Source: Thermoplasmata archaeon
GTDB lineage: Archaea; Thermoplasmatota; DAOVMN01
NCBI GenBank assembly: GCA_030630685.1
Contig: DAOVMN010000072.1
Span: 1 to 8,648, forward strand
Length of the DNA stretch: 8,648 nucleotides
Reading direction: 5' to 3'
Of the stretch, positions 1 to 6,656 are shown one piece after another. Made by a program: the position numbers and the translations under genes. The notes beneath the pieces were generated by a model, which saw only the letters and a list, made by a program, of their open reading frames with translations, ran no database searches and was not told where the DNA came from. Each line of letters starts with the position of its first letter. Position 1 is the stretch's first letter.

Positions 1-50
1 AGCACTTCGTGCATCACGCCAAATCATAAAACCAGGTGAAGGGAAGAATA

Positions 51-93
51 CCTATGGAATTCCCGGTCAGTACCGGGTAATCCTTGAAATAGG
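51..93 (-). terminator. Imperfect hairpin 3' of psmB, possible terminator
   Basis: Starting 10 bases after the psmB stop is a 43-base imperfect inverted repeat. The core is CCCGGT (62-67) / ACCGGG (72-77) with loop CAGT. It is flanked by a weaker GGA/TCC pairing (56-58 with 81-83) and outer arms CCTAT (51-55) / ATAGG (89-93), with a one-sided 5-base bulge at 84-88. On the minus strand a pyrimidine-rich TATTCTTCCCTTC follows. Archaeal termination depends mostly on U-runs, and this one is weak, so it could equally be a transcript-stabilising structure. Confidence 0.35.
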
Positions 94-102
94 GAATCCG
101 AT

Positions 103-741
103 TCAGTCCTGAAGCTCCATTGCTTCGATCCTTTCTCCGATCTCTTTGTCTGTTAGTCGCTTGAATGCTTTCTTTGTAATGGTGGCAACCTCAATCCCGT
201 TGCCCGAGGCAGCGTCCCTTTTCATTGCAGCATGTATACCCCTTATGGCCAGATTTATGCCCTTCTCAATGCTTATCCCCTTCCTGTAGTGGTCTTCCAG
301 CACGCCATAAACATAGGGTGAGCCTGAGCCTGTGGTGACATAATCATCAGGTATGGAACCCCCTGCGGCATCGAGTGAGTACACCTGTGGGCCGCGGTCG
401 TCGATACCGCCAATCAGGAGCTGAACCCAGAAGGGATAGAACTTCCTGCCGTTGAGGATATTGGCCATTAAAGTGGCTGCCGCCTTGATGGTCATTCCCT
501 CATCGTGTTTCAGCCTGTAGATCTCTGTCTCGGCAGTGAGCCACCTGACAAGCACCTGGCTATCCCCTACAAGTCCTGCCACGGTCATACCCATGTGGTC
601 ATCTATCTTGAATAATTTCCTGGTCGTTTTGTGGGCGATAAGCGTCCCCATGGTGGCTCTCCGCTCAGATGCCATTACCACTCCTTTGTCGCAAACGATT
701 CCCACCGTGGTTGTTCCTTTCTTAAGTTCCTTCTCGTTCAT
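103..741 (-). CDS. psmB: Proteasome beta subunit (20S core, Thr protease)
   Basis: Catalytic beta subunit of the archaeal 20S proteasome, which degrades unfolded or tagged proteins in the cytoplasm together with the alpha rings and an AAA ATPase. A short propeptide MNEKELKKG is followed by TTTVGIV, giving the N-terminal catalytic Thr after autocleavage (Thr10 of the precursor). In mature numbering Glu17, Lys33 and the GSGSPYVYGVLE block with Ser129 are present, and the later RDAASGNGIEV block carries the conserved Asp and Ser. Precursor length is 212, normal for the family. The ATG at 741 has AGGTG (753-749) 7 bases upstream; a TTG at 759 is a poorer alternative. The gene follows the insertase gene after a 106-base gap holding its own promoter-like sequence. 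Confidence 0.96.
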   Translation of the reverse strand: MNEKELKKGTTTVGIVCDKGVVMASERRATMGTLIAHKTTRKLFKIDDHMGMTVAGLVGDSQVLVRWLTAETEIYRLKHDEGMTIKAAATLMANILNGRKFYPFWVQLLIGGIDDRGPQVYSLDAAGGSIPDDYVTTGSGSPYVYGVLEDHYRKGISIEKGINLAIRGIHAAMKRDAASGNGIEVATITKKAFKRLTDKEIGERIEAMELQD

Positions 742-847
742 TGAATTACACCTTTCCAAAAATTACTTTTTTCTCTGAGTGCCTGTCCTGAAAGAAATTC
801 TTGCCTCTGTTTTTTTCTTTCTTTACTTCCTAATTTTAATCTTATAT
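742..847 (-). other. psmB leader / intergenic region
   Basis: A gap of 106 bases between the insertase stop and the psmB start. The coding strand is rich in A, with runs such as AAAGAAAGAAAAAAAC, and has no long U-run that would end the upstream transcript, so read-through into psmB is possible. Apart from the promoter-like element and the AGGTG ribosome binding site (753-749) I see no further structure or small gene. Confidence 0.5.
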
Positions 848-862
848 TTATAAATTGTCCCT
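841..862 (-). promoter_or_regulatory. TATA-like promoter upstream of psmB
   Basis: On the minus strand an A/T-rich TTTATAAATATAAG (854-841) is preceded by GGGACAA, which could act as a BRE-like purine element. It overlaps the insertase stop codon (850-848). Transcription starting about 25 bases downstream would begin near 825 and give a leader of about 80 bases ahead of the ATG at 741. This suggests psmB can be transcribed independently of the ribosomal operon. No transcript data are available, and a second A/T-rich stretch near 830-842 could serve instead. Confidence 0.5.
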
Positions 863-2263
863 GCTATCGGGGAAGGATTCAACGCCTCTGATCTTTCGTA
901 ATACCCTAAGGTTCAATTCCTCCAATCCCTTCTTCACTTCCTCGAAATCCCTCTCACGGATCAGGGTATCAATATGTTCAACATCGGTCCGGAATATATC
1001 GTAAACCAGCGCATCCTCGATCTTTTTTACCACCTCGTCTCTGAGCTCAAAGATATTCTCCTTTTGTTTCAGGGCATTATCGAGTTCCCGTTCTGCCTGC
1101 TCGATATGCTCATCGAACTCATCCCTATCCTTTGCTTCCAATGCCCTCCGGATACATGCCTCCACCTTGGCGGGATCAAGGGATTCATCTTCTATGACAT
1201 CACGTATCCGGGTGATCTCGCCTTCCCTGTACTCCTTCTGTGCAACAGCTTCGATGAGGATCTTCTTGGCCTGTTTTGCATAATACATGGCCGAGGCAAA
1301 GTCCCCTTTCTTGAAACTCTGTTTGGCCTCAAGATAGTCTTTCTCTGCCGTTTCGTTGAACTCCGCTACCTTTTTCATGTCCTTTAGGCTTCTGAGATGC
1401 TCCCTGGCGGTCTCCATCTGGTTTAACACGGTCTTTGCTTTCTTCTTTACAGACTCCACTGTTTTGAGGGCATTCTTGTACTCGCTCCTCTGTTGGAGGG
1501 TTTTGCATTCCCTCAATTCCTTCTCCAGCTCGTCCACAGGCACGCTTTCTGTCTTTAGCTTTTTGAGGGTCTTCTCAGCACCGGATATTGCCGAAGCAGT
1601 GATCTCCTCGATGTTCTCTTCCTCCTTCCTGAGTTTCCCCTTCAGTTCGAGGACCTTCAGGAAGCGCATATAGCTCTGGCCTATAGGAAGGGAAAGGAAT
1701 GAGTAGATCCATACCCAGTTCGGGAGGATTAAAGCTCTACCGGTGAGATCCCAGTAGGGCTCCCATGGAATGGATATGTAGGAGTGGGGGAGATCGTCTA
1801 CGAAACTGTGGAGCCACATGAAGATAGGGATGGCGATGAGCATGGTGAACATCATGGGCTTCATCTGATTGGAGGAGAGTTCGGCCTGCATCTTCATGAC
1901 CTCTGGCTGAAGCTTCTTGAGCTTCTCTATTCGCTTTTGGTTCCTAGATATCTGTGCCTCCCTGAGCTCTTTGTTGAAGGCGAACATCGCCTTCTGGGTC
2001 TTTGCCATCTCCATCCAATCTATGAAAAAATGACGGATTGTGGTGGAAAATAATATCATGATCATGCCTGCAAAGAAGATGGTGAGCACAGGGTAATGAT
2101 GATCAAATCCCAGGGCAGGTTCAAGGAGGGCACCCATAGATTCGCCCATCCACATCCTGAGGTCCCTGTTGAAGAGGACCAACATAAAGATGAGGAGGAA
2201 GAACATCAGGAATATCTGGCTTGTGTCCGCCTGGGGTTGAGGGCTCTGACGCTGCTCAGGCAT
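848..2263 (-). CDS. DUF106 / EMC3-TMCO1-like membrane insertase with long helical C-terminus
   Basis: Archaeal DUF106 membrane protein of the Oxa1/YidC/EMC3 superfamily, inferred to help insert membrane proteins. The first 205 residues fit the family: membrane segments near 16-32 and 57-80, a charged cytoplasmic helical hairpin about 83-133 (MAKTQ, RNQKRIEKLKKLQPEVMKMQAE), then segments near 134-152 and 181-203. DUF106 proteins are usually about 200 residues; this one has 471. The remainder (205-459) is strongly charged and helical with repeated helix-turn-helix-like units, such as KKGDFASAMYYAKQAKK (318-334) and RDFEEVKKGLEELN. The ATG at 2263 is chosen because GGGGAGGAG in the last SecY codons lies about 9 bases upstream; the frame extends further but would overlap secY by about 70 bases. 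The TAA stop lies in the psmB TATA element. Confidence 0.88.
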   Translation of the reverse strand: MPEQRQSPQPQADTSQIFLMFFLLIFMLVLFNRDLRMWMGESMGALLEPALGFDHHYPVLTIFFAGMIMILFSTTIRHFFIDWMEMAKTQKAMFAFNKELREAQISRNQKRIEKLKKLQPEVMKMQAELSSNQMKPMMFTMLIAIPIFMWLHSFVDDLPHSYISIPWEPYWDLTGRALILPNWVWIYSFLSLPIGQSYMRFLKVLELKGKLRKEEENIEEITASAISGAEKTLKKLKTESVPVDELEKELRECKTLQQRSEYKNALKTVESVKKKAKTVLNQMETAREHLRSLKDMKKVAEFNETAEKDYLEAKQSFKKGDFASAMYYAKQAKKILIEAVAQKEYREGEITRIRDVIEDESLDPAKVEACIRRALEAKDRDEFDEHIEQAERELDNALKQKENIFELRDEVVKKIEDALVYDIFRTDVEHIDTLIRERDFEEVKKGLEELNLRVLRKIRGVESFPDSRDNL

Positions 2264-2267
2264 GCGG

Positions 2268-3833
2268 TTACTCCTCCCCGAAGAAGCCCCTGAGTACAGG
2301 ATGCATCTCAACCATCTGTTCTTTGCCGATCTGTTCATAGAGCCGGATCATGATACCCACCGTGAGCAGCACCCCGGTTCCGCTTGTCTGGCCGACGGTC
2401 CCGATCATGTTGGCAACGGCCGCGAGAAGACCCACGAAGGCACCGCTCAACAGTGTAACCTGGGGGATGTATTTCTTTAATACGATCTCGAGAGATTTTG
2501 GACTCCTTCTGAATCCGGGTATCTGCATCCCGCTCCTGTGTATCTGTTTTGCCACCGCATCCGCACCCATGTTGGTGGTCTGTATCCAGAACTTGGCAAA
2601 GACCATGGACCCCCCTACCATTACCCCCAAATAAACGATCACCCTGAGGGCAACCTGCCAGTACTCGTGATCCATCATGTAGACCCCGTATTTATCCGGG
2701 TTGAAGAGCGGAAGCAGCCATTCATGAACTCCTCGCATGGTTGTGAGATACCAGGCTCCCCCTGCGGAGGGTCGAGTTTCTCCTGGCTCGAACTTCCCTA
2801 TCCACCAGGCATGTCCGATCACTGGAATCTTGCTCAGTGTGGGATGGGTGTAGAAGAGGAGCGAGAACATGTTGACGTTGGCAAGAAGGGCCGCCATAAG
2901 GATCACGGGGATATTGGAGGCATAGACGAGCCTGATGGGGTATCTTCCCCTGGCACCCCTGGCCTTTTCTGAGGAAATCGGGAGCTCGATCCTCGCGGAT
3001 TCCGCATAGGCCACGATAAAGAATATGACTATGGTACCTAAGAGTGCGATAATTGGGTTGGGCTGGCCCAGGAACATCCGTTCGAAGCCCTGCCCTATGA
3101 TCTCGGATGAATTCATATGTGTCCAGAGGTAATGGGTCCTGAATATGGTTCCAGTTGGAGGATTCGAGACAGATACATCCGCTGAGGTGTTGGCGGGCTC
3201 CCAGTTGAAGGTACCTGTAAATATGGCCTGGGAAACTCCCGCTGCAATGAACATGGATATTCCCGAGCCAATGCCCCATTTGGAGATCACCTCGTCCATA
3301 AGGAATACCATGTAGGAGCCAAAAAAGAGCTGGACGATAATGATAGTCCTGGCCCAGTTGAGCGGGGAACCGAATGGCATGCCTCCTAATTTATCGGACA
3401 GTAATGGGTCGGGTTCAAGGTAACCAAAGACCTGAGGGACCGCTTCCACGAAGATCATGACGATGACCAGAACCTTCTGTGTGCCCTGGTAGATGGCCTT
3501 ATCCGCGGCCTTCGTGAGGTCGAGCTTGATGATCTTGGCTCCTGTGAAGAGCTGCATGATAATAGAACCTGTCACAATCGGGCCGATACCAAGGTGCAGG
3601 ATGGAACCGCTGGAACCGGCCATAATGGCCCTGAATTCCGAGAAGGTATCGATGCTGGTCTTGCTGAGACCATAGATCAGCACGTTGGTCATTCCAAAAT
3701 AGAGGATAAGGATACCTAAGGTCCACATCATCTTTGTCCGGAAATGCACATGACCCTCGGGTTTCTTGATGGCCGGCATCCGGTCGATGATGGGTTTAAG
3801 TTTGAATAGAAAGCTCTCTTTTTCCTCAGCCAT
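2268..3833 (-). CDS. secY: Preprotein translocase subunit SecY (Sec61 alpha)
   Basis: Central pore of the Sec channel in the cytoplasmic membrane, acting with SecE and SecG/Sec61 beta to export or insert nascent proteins. The 521-residue product shows ten hydrophobic segments, roughly at 34-55, 80-97, 118-138, 160-180, 188-207, 258-279, 303-328, 392-415, 455-477 and 482-500. The plug/TM2 signature SGSILHLGIGPIVTGSIIMQL (about 76-95) and the cytosolic ribosome-docking loop (about 281-303, with ARGARGRYPIRLVY) are intact. It is longer than a compact archaeal SecY of about 440 because two outward-facing loops are large: about 207-257 and 329-391. The ATG at 3833 has GAGGTG (3845-3840) 6 bases upstream. 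Cotranscription with the ribosomal genes is the normal archaeal arrangement. Confidence 0.98.
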   Translation of the reverse strand: MAEEKESFLFKLKPIIDRMPAIKKPEGHVHFRTKMMWTLGILILYFGMTNVLIYGLSKTSIDTFSEFRAIMAGSSGSILHLGIGPIVTGSIIMQLFTGAKIIKLDLTKAADKAIYQGTQKVLVIVMIFVEAVPQVFGYLEPDPLLSDKLGGMPFGSPLNWARTIIIVQLFFGSYMVFLMDEVISKWGIGSGISMFIAAGVSQAIFTGTFNWEPANTSADVSVSNPPTGTIFRTHYLWTHMNSSEIIGQGFERMFLGQPNPIIALLGTIVIFFIVAYAESARIELPISSEKARGARGRYPIRLVYASNIPVILMAALLANVNMFSLLFYTHPTLSKIPVIGHAWWIGKFEPGETRPSAGGAWYLTTMRGVHEWLLPLFNPDKYGVYMMDHEYWQVALRVIVYLGVMVGGSMVFAKFWIQTTNMGADAVAKQIHRSGMQIPGFRRSPKSLEIVLKKYIPQVTLLSGAFVGLLAAVANMIGTVGQTSGTGVLLTVGIMIRLYEQIGKEQMVEMHPVLRGFFGEE

Positions 3834-3855
3834 TGGTTACACCTCTGCTGCGGCT

Positions 3856-4377
3856 CTATTTGTTCAGGATATCTCCGCCCGCCTCCTTGATCTTCCCCTC
3901 GGCCGATGCCGAAGCAGAGTCCACAATGATATTATATGGACGGGATGGGGTCCCCGTACCCAGGAGTTTGTCCACGCCCATCTCCTTGAGATTTACCTCG
4001 AAGGCTTCGTCCCTTACCGAGTGCTTCCTTACCGAGTGCTTCGCACTCAGCCGGAACTCGGAACTTCGTTCCTCATTCGCACTCAAACGGCTCTCGGATA
4101 AATCCTCACGCGATTTCCGGATGATACCCTCGTTCTTTAGGATCTCGAACCCCTCTTCGATGTCCCTGATGTTGATTATGGTGGGATGGGAAACCACCTC
4201 CTGGGGCCTCTTGAAACCATGGCGTCCAAAGTGACCGGGCATAAACTTGAGGTAGGTAATATATTTATGTTTGTGAAGGCCGGCATTGCCTCTGCCACCC
4301 CTCTTTCCCTTGCCTCTTCCTGCTTTCTTTCCCCTCCCATGGGTCCTGTTTCTTCGCAGTTTAGAGGTGCGTCCCAT
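3856..4377 (-). CDS. rpl15: 50S ribosomal protein uL15 with repeat-derived insertion
   Basis: Large-subunit assembly protein related to eukaryotic uL15 (L27a). The 173-residue product has the basic Gly/Arg-rich N-terminus (THGRGKKAGRGKGKRGGRGN), the HKHKY and GHFGRHGFKRPQ motifs, then after the insertion AFEVNLKEMGVDKLLGTGTPSRPYNI and a normal C-terminus. Residues about 93-121 (near 4102-4013) do not look like uL15. They are rich in Ser, Arg, Glu and His, contain KHSVR twice in tandem and two SE-x-RLSA copies, and coincide with DNA palindromes. The segment lies in a variable stretch before a conserved strand, so the protein is probably functional. The ATG at 4377 is backed by AGGAGG 8 bases upstream. 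It is followed after 22 bases by secY. Confidence 0.95.
   Translation of the reverse strand: MGRTSKLRRNRTHGRGKKAGRGKGKRGGRGNAGLHKHKYITYLKFMPGHFGRHGFKRPQEVVSHPTIINIRDIEEGFEILKNEGIIRKSREDLSESRLSANEERSSEFRLSAKHSVRKHSVRDEAFEVNLKEMGVDKLLGTGTPSRPYNIIVDSASASAEGKIKEAGGDILNK
4013..4082 (-). repeat. Palindrome and tandem-repeat cluster inside uL15
   Basis: In transcript order: a partial unit GAGTGCGAA (4082-4074), the palindrome GGAAC-GAA-GTTCC (4072-4060), the palindrome GAGTGC-GAA-GCACTC (4048-4034), and a 15-bp direct tandem repeat (4042-4028 and 4027-4013, read on the plus strand as CTTACCGAGTGCTTC twice). The 15-bp period keeps the reading frame and gives KHSVR twice. The GAA-loop design matches that of the eL32 cluster 3.4 kb away. 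Confidence 0.85.
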
Positions 4378-4838
4378 TAGATCATCCTCCTGATTAGTTC
4401 GTTTATTGCCTCTCCCCTGTTCCCGAGTGCTCCTCCGGCATTGTAATGTCTCTTGATGCTCCTGTATCCCTTGACCGGTGGATGGAGCCTGAAGATGGGC
4501 TTCACCTCTGAAAGCTCACGAATGTCCGCCATTCCTTTCACGATAGCCCGGGCAAACTCCTGGATCGATTCGTACTCTGTGTGTTCCTTCATATACGCCT
4601 CTGTGATCGGCCTGTTGCCCGCTAACATGCCCCTTTTTGATATGAGCTCGGCGAGTGTCTCTGCCTCGATGGGACCGTAGGTAATGTAATCCTTTGCTTT
4701 CTGAAGCATCCCGAGATACGATGCGCTCTCTTTTACCAAGGTGCAGTGGTTGGCACGGGTGAGATTAAGCATCTTCATTGTGGCCTCGATATCCCTATTG
4801 ACATTAACGTGACCCCTGATTCTGATGACCGCGATCAT
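4377..4838 (-). CDS. rpl30: 50S ribosomal protein uL30
   Basis: Large-subunit protein with a ferredoxin-like fold. The 153-residue product is the long archaeal/eukaryotic version: it begins IAVIRIRGHVNVNRDIEATMKMLNL, has the NHCTLV strand, and ends in the family-typical FRLHPPVKGYRSIKRHYNAGG and GNRGEAINELIRRM. The ATG at 4838 overlaps the uS5 stop (ATGA) and has a GGAGGGG motif about 7 bases upstream, inside the uS5 end. Its TAA stop shares one base with the uL15 start (TAATG). No insertions or oddities seen. Confidence 0.96.
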   Translation of the reverse strand: MIAVIRIRGHVNVNRDIEATMKMLNLTRANHCTLVKESASYLGMLQKAKDYITYGPIEAETLAELISKRGMLAGNRPITEAYMKEHTEYESIQEFARAIVKGMADIRELSEVKPIFRLHPPVKGYRSIKRHYNAGGALGNRGEAINELIRRMI

Positions 4839-5695
4839 TCCTCGACCCCTCCAGCAATTATCCTGAATCTCTCCTGCTGTCTTTTGTTGATCTTCATCTT
4901 GGAAAGGTTGAGAAGGGCGGCATTAACCGCCATCGCGTAGTTTATGGTGGTCTGGGTCTGCCCTTTGGTGGTTGCCCAGAGGTCCTTTATCCCTCCCAGT
5001 TTTAGGATCTTCTTTGCCACATCACCGGCAGCGAGTCCTACGCCCCTTGGTGCGGGCATGAATGTCACTTTCACACTTCCGGCCTTGCCGGATGTTCGGT
5101 AGGGTATGGAATGTGGTGTACCGCATCCGCACTCCCAGGAGCCGCATCCTCTCTTCAGTGGGAAAATGTTGAGCTTTGCATTATCGATGGCCTTCCGTAT
5201 GGTGGGTCCAACCTCCTTTCCGTGGGCCCTCCCGAGACCAAGATATCCATCCCCGTTGCCCACTGCAACCGTCACCGCGAACCTTATCCTTCTCCCGGAG
5301 TCTGTCATCCGCTGGACCATATTCACATCGATGACCTCGTCCTGGATTTCTCCAAGGAGGATGTCAACGATCTCCGGTTCCCTGAGCACAAGCCCGGAAT
5401 TAAGGACATCTTCCATATTGGTGATCTTACCTTCGCGCACCATTCTACCGAGCTTGGTCAGTGGGGTCCAGTATCTGTCTACTCCTTTCTCCTCGAGGTC
5501 TGGAATCTTCGTGGTCTCTTTATTAGCCGGGCCAATATCTTCTTTAGGTTTTTCTTCTTCTCCTGCAGATTCCTTACCGTCCTGTGTGGTTTCTTCAGTT
5601 CCCTCCGCGGTATCTTTCGCAGCGGATTTCTCCTTGGTCCCTGAGGCCTTCTCTTCAGAGACCCCGGTTTCCTTGATCTTCTCTTCCTCGTTCAT
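4835..5695 (-). CDS. rps5: 30S ribosomal protein uS5 with charged N-terminal extension
   Basis: Small-subunit protein at the mRNA entry side, involved in decoding fidelity. The conserved archaeal body starts at about residue 75 (YWTPLTKLGRMVREGKIT), continues through EPEIVDILL and NMVQRMTDSGRR and the double-stranded-RNA-binding fold (about 119-184), and ends in the C-terminal domain with APRGVGLAAGDVAKKILKL. The cysteine-rich RGCGSWECGCGTPHS (182-196) is typical. Total length is 286, against roughly 210-215 for common archaeal uS5. Most of the excess is residues 1-72, a Glu/Lys/Thr/Ala-rich low-complexity arm. The ATG at 5695 is supported by AAGGAGG (5709-5703) 7 bases upstream and by the 4-base overlap with uL18, so the extension is likely real. 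There is also a short basic C-terminal tail. Confidence 0.96.
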   Translation of the reverse strand: MNEEEKIKETGVSEEKASGTKEKSAAKDTAEGTEETTQDGKESAGEEEKPKEDIGPANKETTKIPDLEEKGVDRYWTPLTKLGRMVREGKITNMEDVLNSGLVLREPEIVDILLGEIQDEVIDVNMVQRMTDSGRRIRFAVTVAVGNGDGYLGLGRAHGKEVGPTIRKAIDNAKLNIFPLKRGCGSWECGCGTPHSIPYRTSGKAGSVKVTFMPAPRGVGLAAGDVAKKILKLGGIKDLWATTKGQTQTTINYAMAVNAALLNLSKMKINKRQQERFRIIAGGVEE

Positions 5696-6192
5696 TGAAA
5701 TGCCTCCTTGAGCGAGGCCATTACCTTTTCAAACTCCTCTTCAGCGTTTATGTGGGCACCTTTTATTCTGTCCTCTGTAGGGAATATTTTCCCTCCATGG
5801 GGTATCTCCACACCGGCATCCAGCATTCCCTTAAGCGCGGCAAAGCTCCTGTTGCCTTTGGTTGGTCGGCGTAGCCCCAGGTCAAACACTGCTTTCCCTA
5901 TGCCTTTTTGAATGGCTCTCTTACCGGCGATAAATCCGGTCATATAGGCGGCAGGAACATTGCAGGCGGAATGTGCCCACCCGAATTTCTTGAGCTCGGT
6001 GGCCTCTGCTGCTGCCCGAACCCTGTCCCCCTTCATGTCAAACTCGATGAACTGAACCTGTATGTTCCTTAGTGAGCGTCTTACAATTACTCTGGGCAGG
6101 TTGGATTTAAGGAGTGCAAGTCTTGCTCTGTAATCGGTTTTTCCCTCCCTCCTTCTTCGAAAAGGAACCCTGTGTCTCGCGTCCATGGCCAT
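5692..6192 (-). CDS. rpl18: 50S ribosomal protein uL18
   Basis: 5S rRNA-binding protein of the central protuberance. The product has the archaeal/eukaryotic uL18 landmarks: VPFRRRREGKTDYRARLALL (residues 9-28), IVRRSLRNIQVQ, the central GWAHSACNVPAAYMTG and the FAALKGMLDAGVEIPHG block. The start is a choice. An ATG at 6198 overlaps the eL19 stop (ATGA) but lies only 1 base from the GGAGG site (6204-6200). The ATG at 6192 lies 7 bases from it and gives 166 residues beginning MAMDARHRVP, closer to family starts, so I prefer it. The 3' end overlaps the uS5 start by 4 bases (ATGA). Confidence 0.95.
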   Translation of the reverse strand: MAMDARHRVPFRRRREGKTDYRARLALLKSNLPRVIVRRSLRNIQVQFIEFDMKGDRVRAAAEATELKKFGWAHSACNVPAAYMTGFIAGKRAIQKGIGKAVFDLGLRRPTKGNRSFAALKGMLDAGVEIPHGGKIFPTEDRIKGAHINAEEEFEKVMASLKEAFQ

Positions 6193-6194
6193 CT

Positions 6195-6656
6195 TCATTC
6201 CTCCCTGGTCACGCCGTCGCTTATGAGATGGGACCTGAGATGTGCTCGTGACCTGAACATCCCGCCCTTGGCTCTCATGTAGTACTTGCGATAAGCAGTC
6301 CTATCCATCTTGCCTTCTTCCCTGAGGGTCCTGAGCTCCTCACGAATGGGCCGTATGGTGTTTATCCATGCTCGCTTCTTAGGGCTCCTGGCTTTTGTTC
6401 TACCCTTCCTCGAACCATGACCTCTTCTTTTCCCTTTTCTTTTCTGCTCTGCCATGGCCCTTGCCCTGCCCCTGGAAACCCCCTTCTTCTGTTTCTTCTG
6501 AATGACGTTCATGGCGATGAGTTCCTTGATATCGTCCCTGGTAACGGCATCTTCCACTTTTTCCAGGGCATCGGTACGATCCGCGATCCAGACGCGCTTG
6601 ATACCGCATTTCATAACCTCGGCGGCCAGTCTCTTCTGAATTGAAATATCTGTCAT
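6195..6656 (-). CDS. rpl19e: 50S ribosomal protein eL19
   Basis: Large-subunit protein specific to archaea and eukaryotes; a long helical protein that contacts 23S rRNA and helps bridge the subunits. The 153-residue product has the family N-terminus (QKRLAAEVMKCGIKRVWI), the very basic middle GRARAMAEQKRKGKRRGHGSRKGR and the conserved YRKYYMRAKGGMFRSRAHL, and is of normal archaeal length. The ATG at 6656 shares one base with the eL32 stop (TGATG) and has AGGAGG (6670-6665) 8 bases upstream. A GTG one codon earlier (6659, 5 bases from the motif) is the alternative start. Its end overlaps uL18. Confidence 0.96.
   Translation of the reverse strand: MTDISIQKRLAAEVMKCGIKRVWIADRTDALEKVEDAVTRDDIKELIAMNVIQKKQKKGVSRGRARAMAEQKRKGKRRGHGSRKGRTKARSPKKRAWINTIRPIREELRTLREEGKMDRTAYRKYYMRAKGGMFRSRAHLRSHLISDGVTREE
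6200..6206 (-). promoter_or_regulatory. Ribosome binding site that decides the uL18 start
   Basis: AGGGAGG inside the last eL19 codons. It is 1 base from the ATG at 6198 and 7 bases from the ATG at 6192; normal spacing favours the latter. Confidence 0.6.

Noticed and set aside
1..27. A short open frame on the minus strand starting ATG at 27 (MIWRDARSA) and leaving the window
   Set aside because: Only nine codons, no ribosome binding site, no TATA-like element, and it runs through the edge hairpin. It cannot be called without the neighbouring sequence.
2264..2338. Longer insertase start at 2338, overlapping secY by about 70 bases
   Set aside because: The added residues are not hydrophobic or family-like, and a strong ribosome binding site sits just before the ATG at 2263.
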